A stretch of DNA of 64,000 nt, taken from the NCBI GenBank assembly GCA_038233335.1, contig JBBSME010000002.1:6162-70161 (forward strand), given 5' to 3'. The notes beneath the pieces are model-generated. The model was given only the letters and a program-made list of their open reading frames with translations, was not told where the DNA came from and did not search any database. A program made the translations under genes and the position numbers. The number at the start of each line of letters is the position of its first letter. Within the stretch, counting starts at the first letter, position 1. This DNA comes from Iamia sp038233335 (GTDB taxonomy: Bacteria > Actinomycetota > Acidimicrobiia > Acidimicrobiales > Iamiaceae). Of the stretch, positions 56,871-64,000 are shown piece by piece.

Positions 56871-57829
56871 GCGGAGCCCCGGGCGGGCCCGTCGTCATCT
56901 ACCTGGGCGGCGCTGGCCGGAGTGGGACCACGCTGCTCGAACGCCTCCTCGCCGCCGTCCCCGGCGTTGCCGCGCTCGGCGAGGTCGTCCACCTCCCCCG
57001 GCGGGGCCTCGTTGACGACGAGGGCTGCGGGTGCGGACGACCGTTCCGCGACTGCCCGTTCTGGCGCGAGGTGGGCGCCCGCGCCTTCGGGGGATGGGAC
57101 CGCGTCGACGGGGCCGGCTGGGCGGCCCTCCAGCACCGCGTGGACCGCAACCGGCACATCCCGCTGCTCGCCGTGCCCGCCCGGCGTCGCTTCCGGGAGG
57201 ACCTGGCCGACCACGTGGGACGCCTGGGCTCCCTCTACCGGGCCGCGGCCGAGGTGACCGGCTGCCCGGTGCTCGTCGACTCCTCCAAGCATGCCTCGAC
57301 CGCCTTCGCCCTACGCCACCTCACCGACGCCCATCTCCGGGTCATCCAGGTGGTGCGCGACAGCCGCGGGGTCGCCTACTCCTGGACCAAGGAGGTGGCC
57401 CGGCCGGAACGGTCCGACGGGGCCACGATGCCCCGCTACTCCCCCCTGGCCGCGGCCGGCTGGTGGGATGCCTTCAATGTGGCTCTCGGCCTTCTCCCGG
57501 TGACCGGGACATCCGTTCGGCGGGTTCGCTACGAGGACCTCGTCGACGACCCCACCGGCGTCCTGCGCCAGGTCCTCGGGCCCGCGGGGGTCGCCCTCGA
57601 TCCCGGCTGGGACACGTTCCTCACCGGCGACGGGGCGACGCTCGGGACCAGCCACTCGGTGGCCGGGAACCCGATGCGGTTCCGCACGGGCACCGTGCCG
57701 CTGCGGCGCGACGACGCCTGGAGGCACCAGCTCCCGGCGCGCGACCGCCGCATCGTCACCGCCGCCACCGCCCCCCTCCTCGCCGCCTACGGCTACACCA
57801 ACGGGCGTCTCCAGCCGACAGGGGACTGA
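56867..57829 (+). CDS. Sulfotransferase family protein, first copy
   Basis: 320 aa. PAPS 5'-phosphosulfate loop VIYLGGAGRSGTTLLERLLA (about 10-29), 3'-phosphate segment RVIQVVRDSRGVAYSWTKE and VRRVRYEDLVDDP. A Cys cluster (GCGCGRPFRDCPF) is unusual and could bind metal or form disulfides. Within the operon it probably sulfates the polysaccharide or its lipid-linked unit. GTGA overlap with the Alg13-like gene. Confidence 0.83.
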   Translation: MSGAPGGPVVIYLGGAGRSGTTLLERLLAAVPGVAALGEVVHLPRRGLVDDEGCGCGRPFRDCPFWREVGARAFGGWDRVDGAGWAALQHRVDRNRHIPLLAVPARRRFREDLADHVGRLGSLYRAAAEVTGCPVLVDSSKHASTAFALRHLTDAHLRVIQVVRDSRGVAYSWTKEVARPERSDGATMPRYSPLAAAGWWDAFNVALGLLPVTGTSVRRVRYEDLVDDPTGVLRQVLGPAGVALDPGWDTFLTGDGATLGTSHSVAGNPMRFRTGTVPLRRDDAWRHQLPARDRRIVTAATAPLLAAYGYTNGRLQPTGD

Positions 57830-58810
57830 ATGGCTCCGCACACCGACCAGGGAGAGCGCGTGCCCAACGCCATCGGAGACCAGACCGCCCCCGCGGTCGA
57901 CGTCGTGATCGCGACCCGGGACCGCCCCGAGCTGCTCTGGCGCGCCGTGGCCGCCGTCCTCAGCCAGCGCTACCCCGGCCACATGTCCGTGATCGCCGTG
58001 TTCGACCAATCGGCGCCCGAGGAGGCCCTGGCCCTCGACGAGACCACCGAGGATGGCCACCGCCGCGCCGTGCGGGTCACCACCAATGCCCGCACGCCGG
58101 GCCTGGCCGGGGCGCGCAACACCGGCATCCTCGAGGCGCGGTCCGAGCTGGTGGCGTTCTGCGACGACGACGACCTGTGGCTCCCCGGCAAGCTGGCCTT
58201 CCAGGTGGCCCTGCTCGCCGCCAACCCCGAGGTCGAGCTGGTCACCGCGGGGGTGTTGGTCGACGCCCAGGGCCGAAACACCCCGCGAGTCCTGGAGACC
58301 GATCGGATCACCTACTCGCAGCTCCTGCGGTCGCGCGTGTCCGAGGCCCACCCGTCCACCTACGTGGCCCGGAGGGAGGCCGTGGTCGACGGCATCGGCC
58401 TGGTCGACGAGACCATCCCCGGGTCCTACGGCGAGGACTACGACTGGCTGCTCCGCGCCGCCCGCCGGACCGACGTGGGCGCCGTGCCCCTCCCCCTGGT
58501 GAAGGTGTTCTGGCACCGGTCGTCGTTCTTCGCCGAGCGGTGGCAGACGATCGTCGACGCCCTCGACCACATCCTCCGGGCCCACCCCGACATCGCCTCG
58601 GACCGACCCGGACTGGCCCGCATCCAGGGCCAGCAGGCCTTCGCCTACGCCGCCCTCGGGGATCGGCGGGCGGCCGTCGACAAGGCGTGGCATGCCCTCC
58701 GCAGCAACCGGCGCGAGCCCCGCGCCTACCTGGCCCTCGCCACCGCGTCGGGCGTCATCTCCCCTGAGCGGATCCTCCGCATCCTCCAGTCGTTCGGCCG
58801 GGGCGTCTGA
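57830..58810 (+). CDS. Family 2 glycosyltransferase
   Basis: 326 aa. GT-A: VDVVIATRDRPELLWRAVAAVLSQ, GLAGARNTGILEA, FCDDDDLWLPGKL (DxD metal site), SYGEDYDWLLRAARR, with a C-terminal helical part (LARIQGQQAFAYAALGDRRA) that looks TPR-like. No membrane helix. ATG begins directly after the previous stop. Donor and linkage unknown. Confidence 0.86.
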   Translation: MAPHTDQGERVPNAIGDQTAPAVDVVIATRDRPELLWRAVAAVLSQRYPGHMSVIAVFDQSAPEEALALDETTEDGHRRAVRVTTNARTPGLAGARNTGILEARSELVAFCDDDDLWLPGKLAFQVALLAANPEVELVTAGVLVDAQGRNTPRVLETDRITYSQLLRSRVSEAHPSTYVARREAVVDGIGLVDETIPGSYGEDYDWLLRAARRTDVGAVPLPLVKVFWHRSSFFAERWQTIVDALDHILRAHPDIASDRPGLARIQGQQAFAYAALGDRRAAVDKAWHALRSNRREPRAYLALATASGVISPERILRILQSFGRGV

Positions 58811-58813
58811 GCG

Positions 58814-60157
58814 ATGGCTGCCCTCGGCGTCACGACGTGGCCCGCCGAGGGCGACCGAGGGCGCCGGGCCGTTGCGCTCGCGACCCGACGAGCGCGAGGT
58901 CTCCCCGCCCACTGGCCCATCACCCTCTGCGTCGCCGGGTTCCCCCTGTGGTGGGCGCTGGGCGCCGGCACCTTGATCTGGCCGGTCTTCGCCGCCCCCC
59001 TCGCCCTGCGGCTCATCACCCGACGACGACCGATCCACGTTCCCCTCGGGTTCGGGCTCTGGTTGCTGTACCTGGCGTTCGTAGTGCTGTCGGTCACCGC
59101 CCTCGACGGGGGCGGGCTGCCCTTCGCCTACCTCTGGCGCCTGGCCAGCTACGCGTCGTGCACGGTGTTCTTCCTGGCCATCGTGTCGGCCACCGAGGAG
59201 GAGATGCCCTCGCGCTACCTCGTGCGCCTGATGGCCGGCTTCTGGGTCGTGGTCGTGGCCGGGGGGTGGCTCGGGGTCATCCTCCCCACGGGTGAGCTGC
59301 CCAGCCTCACGGCTCGGCTGCTGCCCTCGCCGATCTCCTCCAACGAGTTCCTCCAGGAGCTGGTCACCCCCAGCTTCGCCCAGGTGCAGGACATCTTGGG
59401 CTACCCGCTGGGCCGGCCCAAGGCCCCGTTCGTCTACACCAACGACTGGGGCTCGGCCTACGCCCTGCTGCTGCCGTTCTTCTTCATGGCCTGGCTCCAA
59501 GCCGCCGACGTCCGTCGACGGGCCACGGCCTACATCCTGCTGGCCGCCTCCCTCGTCCCGGTCTTCATCTCCCTCAACCGGGGCCTCTGGCTGAGCCTCG
59601 GGGTGGCTCTGATCTACGCGGCCAGCAGGGGCGGCGACGTGGCCCGCACGGCCCGCAAGGCCCTGCTCGCCCTGGCCACGGTGGGGTTGTTGGTGCTCGT
59701 GTTCACCCCGGTGGGCGGGATCGTCGAAAGCCGGGCCGAGAACGACCACAGCTCGGCGGGCCGGGTCCGCATCTACGAGGAGTCCCTAGGCGTGGCCCTG
59801 GAGAGCCCCATCATCGGCCTGGGGGGGCCGGTGCCCTTCCCCGGCAACCGGATCTACCCCAACCTGGGCACCCAGGGGCTGCTGTGGACCGTGGTGGTGT
59901 CCACGGGGTACGTCGGCCTCGGGGTCTTCCTCGCCGCCTGGCTCCGGCTCATCTGGGAGACCCGCGCCGGCCCGTCGGTGACCTTCTGGTGCCACGTGGT
60001 GCTGATCGTCGGCCTGGTGCAGATCGTGGTCTACGACATGATCCCGTCGTCGCTGCACATCGTGTTCATCGCCGCGGCCCTGGGCTTCCGCGCCGCGCGC
60101 CAGGACCGGACCCCGGCACCGACCCGACCCTCCGAGTCCCTCGGAACCCGCCCATGA
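58814..60157 (+). CDS. O-antigen polymerase/ligase-like (Wzy/WaaL-type) membrane protein
   Basis: 447 aa, about eleven membrane helices. The large external loop contains SAGRVRIYEESLGVALESPIIGLGGPVPF and HSSAGR, the typical arginine-rich catalytic loop of Wzy_C/O-antigen ligase proteins, followed by YPNLGTQGLLWTVVV. Predicted to polymerise lipid-linked repeat units outside the membrane. Position between a glycosyltransferase and the flippase suits Wzx/Wzy-dependent assembly. 3-bp gap to the previous gene. Confidence 0.82.
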   Translation: MAALGVTTWPAEGDRGRRAVALATRRARGLPAHWPITLCVAGFPLWWALGAGTLIWPVFAAPLALRLITRRRPIHVPLGFGLWLLYLAFVVLSVTALDGGGLPFAYLWRLASYASCTVFFLAIVSATEEEMPSRYLVRLMAGFWVVVVAGGWLGVILPTGELPSLTARLLPSPISSNEFLQELVTPSFAQVQDILGYPLGRPKAPFVYTNDWGSAYALLLPFFFMAWLQAADVRRRATAYILLAASLVPVFISLNRGLWLSLGVALIYAASRGGDVARTARKALLALATVGLLVLVFTPVGGIVESRAENDHSSAGRVRIYEESLGVALESPIIGLGGPVPFPGNRIYPNLGTQGLLWTVVVSTGYVGLGVFLAAWLRLIWETRAGPSVTFWCHVVLIVGLVQIVVYDMIPSSLHIVFIAAALGFRAARQDRTPAPTRPSESLGTRP

Positions 60158-61371
60158 GCGCGTCGCCCGGACCGACCGACGACCACCCCGCACCGACGCC
60201 CGCGGGTGATGCGACCGGTCCACTCCGCTCCGACGCCACTGCCCTGAGCGCCGTCATCGACCTGCTCGGACCCGAGCACGGCTCGGGCGGCGCCACCCGG
60301 CGCTACGCAGTGCTCCCCTCCCGACGCCACCCTCGATACCTCCTTCCGACCACAGGTCGGGCCGGGGTCGGCGCCCACCTCCGGCCGGGGACGGGTCGCC
60401 GAGCCTCCGCGCTTCGGTGGGCCGTGCGGCGTGCTCTCTGGCTCGGCGCGGGACGGGTGCTGCCCGGCGGCGTCGATGTCTTCGACGGGACTTCGGCCCA
60501 GCCCGGGCTCCGCCGGCACCTGGCTGATGTCCTCGGACGCGAGCGGGTCGAGGTGGCGATCGCCCTTGGTGGACCCCGACCCAACCGGAAGCCCGTGATC
60601 CAGGTCCTCTCGGAGGGCGGGGCCACCCTGGCGTGGGCCAAGCTCGGGGTGGACTCCCACACCGACGCGCTGATCGCCCATGAGATCGGGGCGCTGACGA
60701 AACGCCTCCCACCCCCCGTCGTCGCGCCCGAGGTGCTGGCCACCAGCACGTGGCGGGAGCACCCACTGCTGATCCTGGGACACATGGAGATGACCGAGAC
60801 CGCCGGTGACCTCAGACTGACCCCAGAGGTCATCGCCGCCCTCGCCGGTCCGGTGACCCGGGAGCCTGCGACCGGCAGCGCGTGGTGGGAGCGTCTGCGC
60901 GACGCCACGGATGGCGCCCCTGATCCCGACGGTGCCGTCGCCGCCCGACTCGATGCGCTCGGGGCCCGGCTCGGAGACCGGTCGTGGCCCTTCGCCCGAT
61001 GGCACGGCGACCTCGCCCCCTGGAACGCGACCTGGGACGGGGATCGGTTCCAGGTCTGGGACTGGGAGCGGAGCGGCGGGCCGGTGCCCCTCGGCCTCGA
61101 CGCGGTGCACAACGCCATGCAGGTCGCGCTGTTCCGCGACGGCCTCGCACTGGACAACGCAGCCACCAGAGCGGAGGCACAGACCAGCGACATCCTGTCC
61201 GCGCTGGGCTACGCACGCGACGAGGCCGCGCTGGTCGTCGACTCCTACCTCGCGACCCTGCGGGTCCGCTACGCCGCCGACGCCCGGCTCGGTTCCCTCG
61301 GCGTCGGCGATCGGGTCGTCGCCGCCCTCGACGCCTCCGCCTCGACCGCACGGCGCTCCGCCGCCCCGTGA
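60154..61371 (+). CDS. Aminoglycoside-phosphotransferase-fold (APH/choline kinase-like) protein
   Basis: 405 aa. N-terminal domain about 1-170 resembles the small lobe but is divergent and Arg-rich; KPVIQVLSEGGATLAWAKLG could carry the nucleotide lysine. Catalytic part: WPFARWHGDLAPWNATWD (Brenner-type HGDxxxxN) and FQVWDWERSGGP (DxE-type metal residues). Such enzymes phosphorylate small sugars or choline-like groups. In this operon it may add phosphate to a sugar. ATGA overlap before, GTGA overlap after. Confidence 0.78.
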   Translation: MSASPGPTDDHPAPTPAGDATGPLRSDATALSAVIDLLGPEHGSGGATRRYAVLPSRRHPRYLLPTTGRAGVGAHLRPGTGRRASALRWAVRRALWLGAGRVLPGGVDVFDGTSAQPGLRRHLADVLGRERVEVAIALGGPRPNRKPVIQVLSEGGATLAWAKLGVDSHTDALIAHEIGALTKRLPPPVVAPEVLATSTWREHPLLILGHMEMTETAGDLRLTPEVIAALAGPVTREPATGSAWWERLRDATDGAPDPDGAVAARLDALGARLGDRSWPFARWHGDLAPWNATWDGDRFQVWDWERSGGPVPLGLDAVHNAMQVALFRDGLALDNAATRAEAQTSDILSALGYARDEAALVVDSYLATLRVRYAADARLGSLGVGDRVVAALDASASTARRSAAP

Positions 61372-62258
61372 TCGCCGTCGCCCGTCGCGTCCAACTCCCG
61401 GAGATGGTCCGGTACCGCCTGTTCCTCGCCACCCTGCGGGCCGCGCAGTACGCGGCCCGCCCCACCGCTCCGTGGCGGGCGGAACCGGACTTCCTGGTGG
61501 TCGGGGCCCAGCGGTCGGGCACGACCACGCTGTATCGCCTGCTGGCGGAGCACCCTGCCGTGCGGTTCCCCCGCCTCACCAAGGGGGCGCACTGGTTCGA
61601 CGTCGAGTCGCACCGCTCGGAGGGGTGGTACCGCTCCAACTTCCCCCTGCGGGCGGCCCTCGAACGAGCCGAAGCCGCCGTCGGTGAGCCGATCATCGTC
61701 GGGGAGGCCGCCCCCTACTACGGCTTCCACCCCTTCGTCCCCGAGCGCATCGCGGCCGCCCTCCCCCAGGCGCGGCTGGTGATGATCCTGCGCGACCCGG
61801 TCACTCGGGCCTGGTCGCAGTTCCACCACGAGCGGGCCCGCGGCTTCGAGCCCCTGGCCGACTTCGAGGCCGCGCTGGAGGCCGAGCCCGCCCGCCTGGC
61901 CGGAGCCGAGGCCACCCTGGCCCAGCGCCCGGGTCGCCACCTGGCCCACCAGCACCAGTCCTACGTCGCCCGAGGTCGCTACGACGAGCAGATCCGGCGC
62001 CTGTGGGACGTGTTCGGGCGCGACCAGGTGCTGGTGCTCTACACCGAGGACCTGGAGCAGGACCCGCGCCCCACCCTCGACCGGCTTCACGACTTCTTGG
62101 GCATCAGCCGCCGGGAGGTCGTCCCCGGGCGCTGGAACCCGCGCTCCCAGGGCGACATCCCCGAGGCCGCGGCGGCGCGGATCCGAGCCCAGACGGCGGC
62201 GTCCGACGCGTGGCTGCGGGCGGAGCTGCCCGCCCCCCCGCCCTGGAGCTCGGGGTGA
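61368..62258 (+). CDS. Sulfotransferase family protein, second copy
   Basis: 296 aa. Heparan-sulfotransferase-like layout: DFLVVGAQRSGTTTLYRLLA (PAPS loop), YYGFHPFVPERIAAALPQ, VMILRDPVTRAWSQFHHERARG (3'-phosphate loop with Arg and Ser), YVARGRYDEQIRRL. It is of a different subfamily from the first sulfotransferase, so two sulfation sites are possible. A basic head (VARRVQLPEMVRYR) precedes the fold. GTGA overlaps both sides. Confidence 0.86.
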   Translation: MIAVARRVQLPEMVRYRLFLATLRAAQYAARPTAPWRAEPDFLVVGAQRSGTTTLYRLLAEHPAVRFPRLTKGAHWFDVESHRSEGWYRSNFPLRAALERAEAAVGEPIIVGEAAPYYGFHPFVPERIAAALPQARLVMILRDPVTRAWSQFHHERARGFEPLADFEAALEAEPARLAGAEATLAQRPGRHLAHQHQSYVARGRYDEQIRRLWDVFGRDQVLVLYTEDLEQDPRPTLDRLHDFLGISRREVVPGRWNPRSQGDIPEAAAARIRAQTAASDAWLRAELPAPPPWSSG

Positions 62259-63832
62259 CCGACGTGACCGCCGACCCGTCGCCGACCGAGGGCGGCGATG
62301 GCAGCGCCGGGTACGGCGGACGGACGCTCGGTCGCTCCAGCCTGATCAACCTGGTCGGCTTCGCCGTGTACGGCGTGGCGAACTTCGCGCTGATCGTGGT
62401 CATCACCCGCCAGCTGGGTGAGGAGGGCGCCGGCGCCTTCCTGACCGCCATCGCGGTGTTCAACATCGTGGCCCGCTCGTGCATGGCCGGGACCGACCTC
62501 GGCCTGGTCCGCTTCACCAGCCGGTTCGTAGCCCGCGGGCGCGGCCACGAGGTGCGCCACCTGTTCCGGATCGCCCTGGGCCCTGTCCTGGTCGTCGCCA
62601 GCCTGGCCGGCCTCGCCCTCTTCCTCCTGGCCGATCCACTGGGCCGGCTGCTGACGTCGGGGGGCGAGGGCGCGGGGGCACCCGCGGACCAGCTGGCCTC
62701 CTACCTCCGCGTGCTCGGGCCGTTCGTGCCGGTGGCCGCCGCGTACCAGGTGCTGGAGGGCGGGTCCCGAGGGTTCGACACCATGGTGCCCAGCGTCGCG
62801 GTGGAGCGCCTGGGCCGCTCGACGAGCCTCCCGGTGATCATGCTCCTCGTGCTGGCCGGCGGCGGCGGCGCGACCGCGGTGGGGCTGGCGTGGGCCGGGC
62901 CCTTCGCGGTGGCGCTGGTGCCCATCGCACTGTGGACCACGCGGCTGGTCCGCCGGGCCGAGAAGGCGGTGGTGGCCCGCTTCGACCGGCCCGAGCCCAT
63001 GGGCCACGCCCAGCTGCGCCGTCGCTTCTGGGCCTTCGCCCTCCCCCGCTCCTTCGCCGGGGTGTTCGCCCTGACCATCCTCTGGGTCGATGCCCTCCTG
63101 CTCGGGATCCTGGAATCGACCGAGGCTGTCGGCGTCTACACCGCCGCCACCCGGTGGCTCATCGTCGGCAACTTCGCGGGCAACGCGGTGGCTCTGGCCT
63201 TCGGGCCCCAGATCTCCTCGGTCCTGGCCCGCGAGGGCGCCGACGGTGCCCGCCGCCTGTTCCAGGCCGCTACCGCCTGGCTGATCCTCCTGGCCTGGCC
63301 CGCTTACTTCACCGCCATGATCTTCGCCCCGTACCTGGTGACCGCCTTCGGGGACGGCTTCGGCGCCGGCGCCTCGGTGATCGCCATCACCGGGGTGGGC
63401 TTCCTGCTGTCCAGCGCCGCCGGGCCCATCGACATGCTCCTGCTCATGGCCGGGCGCAGCCGCCTCAGCCTGATCAACACCGGCCTGGCCCTGGCCACGA
63501 ACATCGGCGCCAACCTGATCCTGATCCCCCTCCTGGGGATCCAGGGCGCGGCGCTGGCCTGGACCCTCAGCCTGGCCGTGGCCAACGGCCTCCCCGCCGC
63601 CCAGATGTGGGTGGTGCTCCGCATCCAGCCCTTCGGCCCCCGCAGCCTGCGGGCCTTGGCGATCGTCAGCGCCGTGGGCCTGAGCCTCGGGGCCGCCCGG
63701 CTGCTGCTGGGGGCGACCCTCGCGGGGTTGGTGGTGGGCGTGGTGCTCGGCGGTCTGGTGCTGGTCGCCGGGGTGCGCCAGGCTCCAGATCGCATGGGTG
63801 TGGTCGATGTTCTCCGAAGGGCCGCTCCGTGA
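62255..63832 (+). CDS. Wzx-like polysaccharide flippase (MATE/MOP superfamily)
   Basis: 525 aa, about fourteen membrane helices in the usual two-lobe pattern. Landmarks: LGRSSLINLVGFAVYGVANF at the N-terminus, TRQLGEEGAGAFLTA, and in the second lobe RSFAGVFALTILWVDALLLG. Flips undecaprenyl-linked repeat units to the outer face, where the Wzy-like protein could polymerise them. GTGA overlap with the sulfotransferase. Confidence 0.86.
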   Translation: MTDVTADPSPTEGGDGSAGYGGRTLGRSSLINLVGFAVYGVANFALIVVITRQLGEEGAGAFLTAIAVFNIVARSCMAGTDLGLVRFTSRFVARGRGHEVRHLFRIALGPVLVVASLAGLALFLLADPLGRLLTSGGEGAGAPADQLASYLRVLGPFVPVAAAYQVLEGGSRGFDTMVPSVAVERLGRSTSLPVIMLLVLAGGGGATAVGLAWAGPFAVALVPIALWTTRLVRRAEKAVVARFDRPEPMGHAQLRRRFWAFALPRSFAGVFALTILWVDALLLGILESTEAVGVYTAATRWLIVGNFAGNAVALAFGPQISSVLAREGADGARRLFQAATAWLILLAWPAYFTAMIFAPYLVTAFGDGFGAGASVIAITGVGFLLSSAAGPIDMLLLMAGRSRLSLINTGLALATNIGANLILIPLLGIQGAALAWTLSLAVANGLPAAQMWVVLRIQPFGPRSLRALAIVSAVGLSLGAARLLLGATLAGLVVGVVLGGLVLVAGVRQAPDRMGVVDVLRRAAP

Positions 63833-63877
63833 ACCCTACCGCTGCGCGACGACAGCCCACCGAAGAGGGACAGGCAC

Positions 63878-64000
63878 ATGGCCGCTGAGCCGGCATCGGT
63901 CGAGCTGGGCGACTACCTGGGCGTGATCCGCCGCCGTGCCCTCGTGGTCGGCGCGGTGGTCGCCGTCTGCCTGGTGGCCGGCGCCGCCTACGGCCTGACC
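63878..64000 (+). CDS. Wzz/polysaccharide chain-length co-polymerase, 5' part
   Basis: 41 residues visible. MAAEPASVELGDYLGVIRRR then a hydrophobic segment (ALVVGAVVAVCLVAGAAYGL), the standard start of Wzz/CpsC-type proteins, in which residues near the first helix set chain length. Shine-Dalgarno AGAGGGA precedes ATG 63878. The gene continues past the window edge and may carry a fused or adjacent tyrosine kinase. 45 bp after the flippase stop. Confidence 0.78.
   Translation, partial: MAAEPASVELGDYLGVIRRRALVVGAVVAVCLVAGAAYGLT

Noticed and set aside
1..64000. tRNA, rRNA or CRISPR array
   Set aside because: No cloverleaf with CCA-ready ends, no rRNA-like conserved stretch and no spaced direct repeats noticed by eye; a tRNA scan would settle it.

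Overview
The window is very GC-rich, densely coded DNA from an actinobacterium, most likely an Acidimicrobiia-type organism (Iamia/Ilumatobacter-like). That placement is inferred from codon bias, gene content and start-site architecture, not from a marker gene. At more than twenty genes a TAnnnT -10 box sits 6-10 nt before the chosen ATG/GTG. This is the signature of leaderless mRNAs, and it fixed several starts here, many of them GTG. I saw no rRNA, tRNA or CRISPR. No stretch over 300 bp lacks a gene or gene remnant.

Layout. 1-4.2 kb: the 5' part of a UDP-glucose dehydrogenase gene interrupted at its catalytic Cys codon by what looks like an intein, then two tandem LytR-CpsA-Psr genes. 4.3-9.3 kb: acyl-CoA dehydrogenase, pabB-pabC, a GT-C-type membrane protein. 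9.36-11.15 kb: an RHH/MazF toxin-antitoxin pair with a palindromic operator, a possible transposase scrap, and a divergent TetR/flavin-reductase-like pair. 11.2-21.3 kb: birA, acyl-CoA carboxylase alpha chain, a decayed membrane gene, RDD protein, LpdA-like flavoprotein, enoyl-CoA hydratase, His-rich membrane protein, histidine phosphatase, kynureninase. 21.3-28.8 kb: a frameshifted gene running into methylmalonyl-CoA mutase, then four Uma2-family genes (three near-identical, with identical promoters) between the mutase and its chaperone meaB. 28.8-34 kb: DUF2142 protein, glycosyltransferase, methyltransferase, alpha-glucosidase.

34-38.1 kb holds a WXG100-like pair beside a decayed RDD/SpoIIM/DUF58 locus in which each of those three genes is broken. 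38.1-46.8 kb: flippase-like protein, rhodanese-ThiF fusion, large membrane protein, sirtuin, a wHTH-like gene followed by a 48-bp near-perfect palindrome, leucyl aminopeptidase, cobalamin adenosyltransferase. 47-53.4 kb: prenyl diphosphate synthase, uppS, metH, an EEP-family nuclease/phosphatase. 53.4-64 kb: a membrane protein, a beta-propeller lipoprotein, and a tightly overlapping surface-polysaccharide operon (Alg14/Alg13-type split transferase, two sulfotransferases, GT2, Wzy-like polymerase, APH-fold kinase, Wzx-like flippase, Wzz-like start) that runs off the right edge.

Themes. (1) Cell-surface polymer synthesis: UDP-glucuronate supply, undecaprenyl synthesis, polymer assembly with predicted sulfation, LCP attachment. 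(2) B12-dependent metabolism: mutase, MeaB, adenosyltransferase, MetH, plus carboxylase and biotin ligase for propionyl-CoA disposal. (3) Local gene decay: several non-housekeeping genes carry -1 frameshifts, stops or truncations while housekeeping genes are intact.
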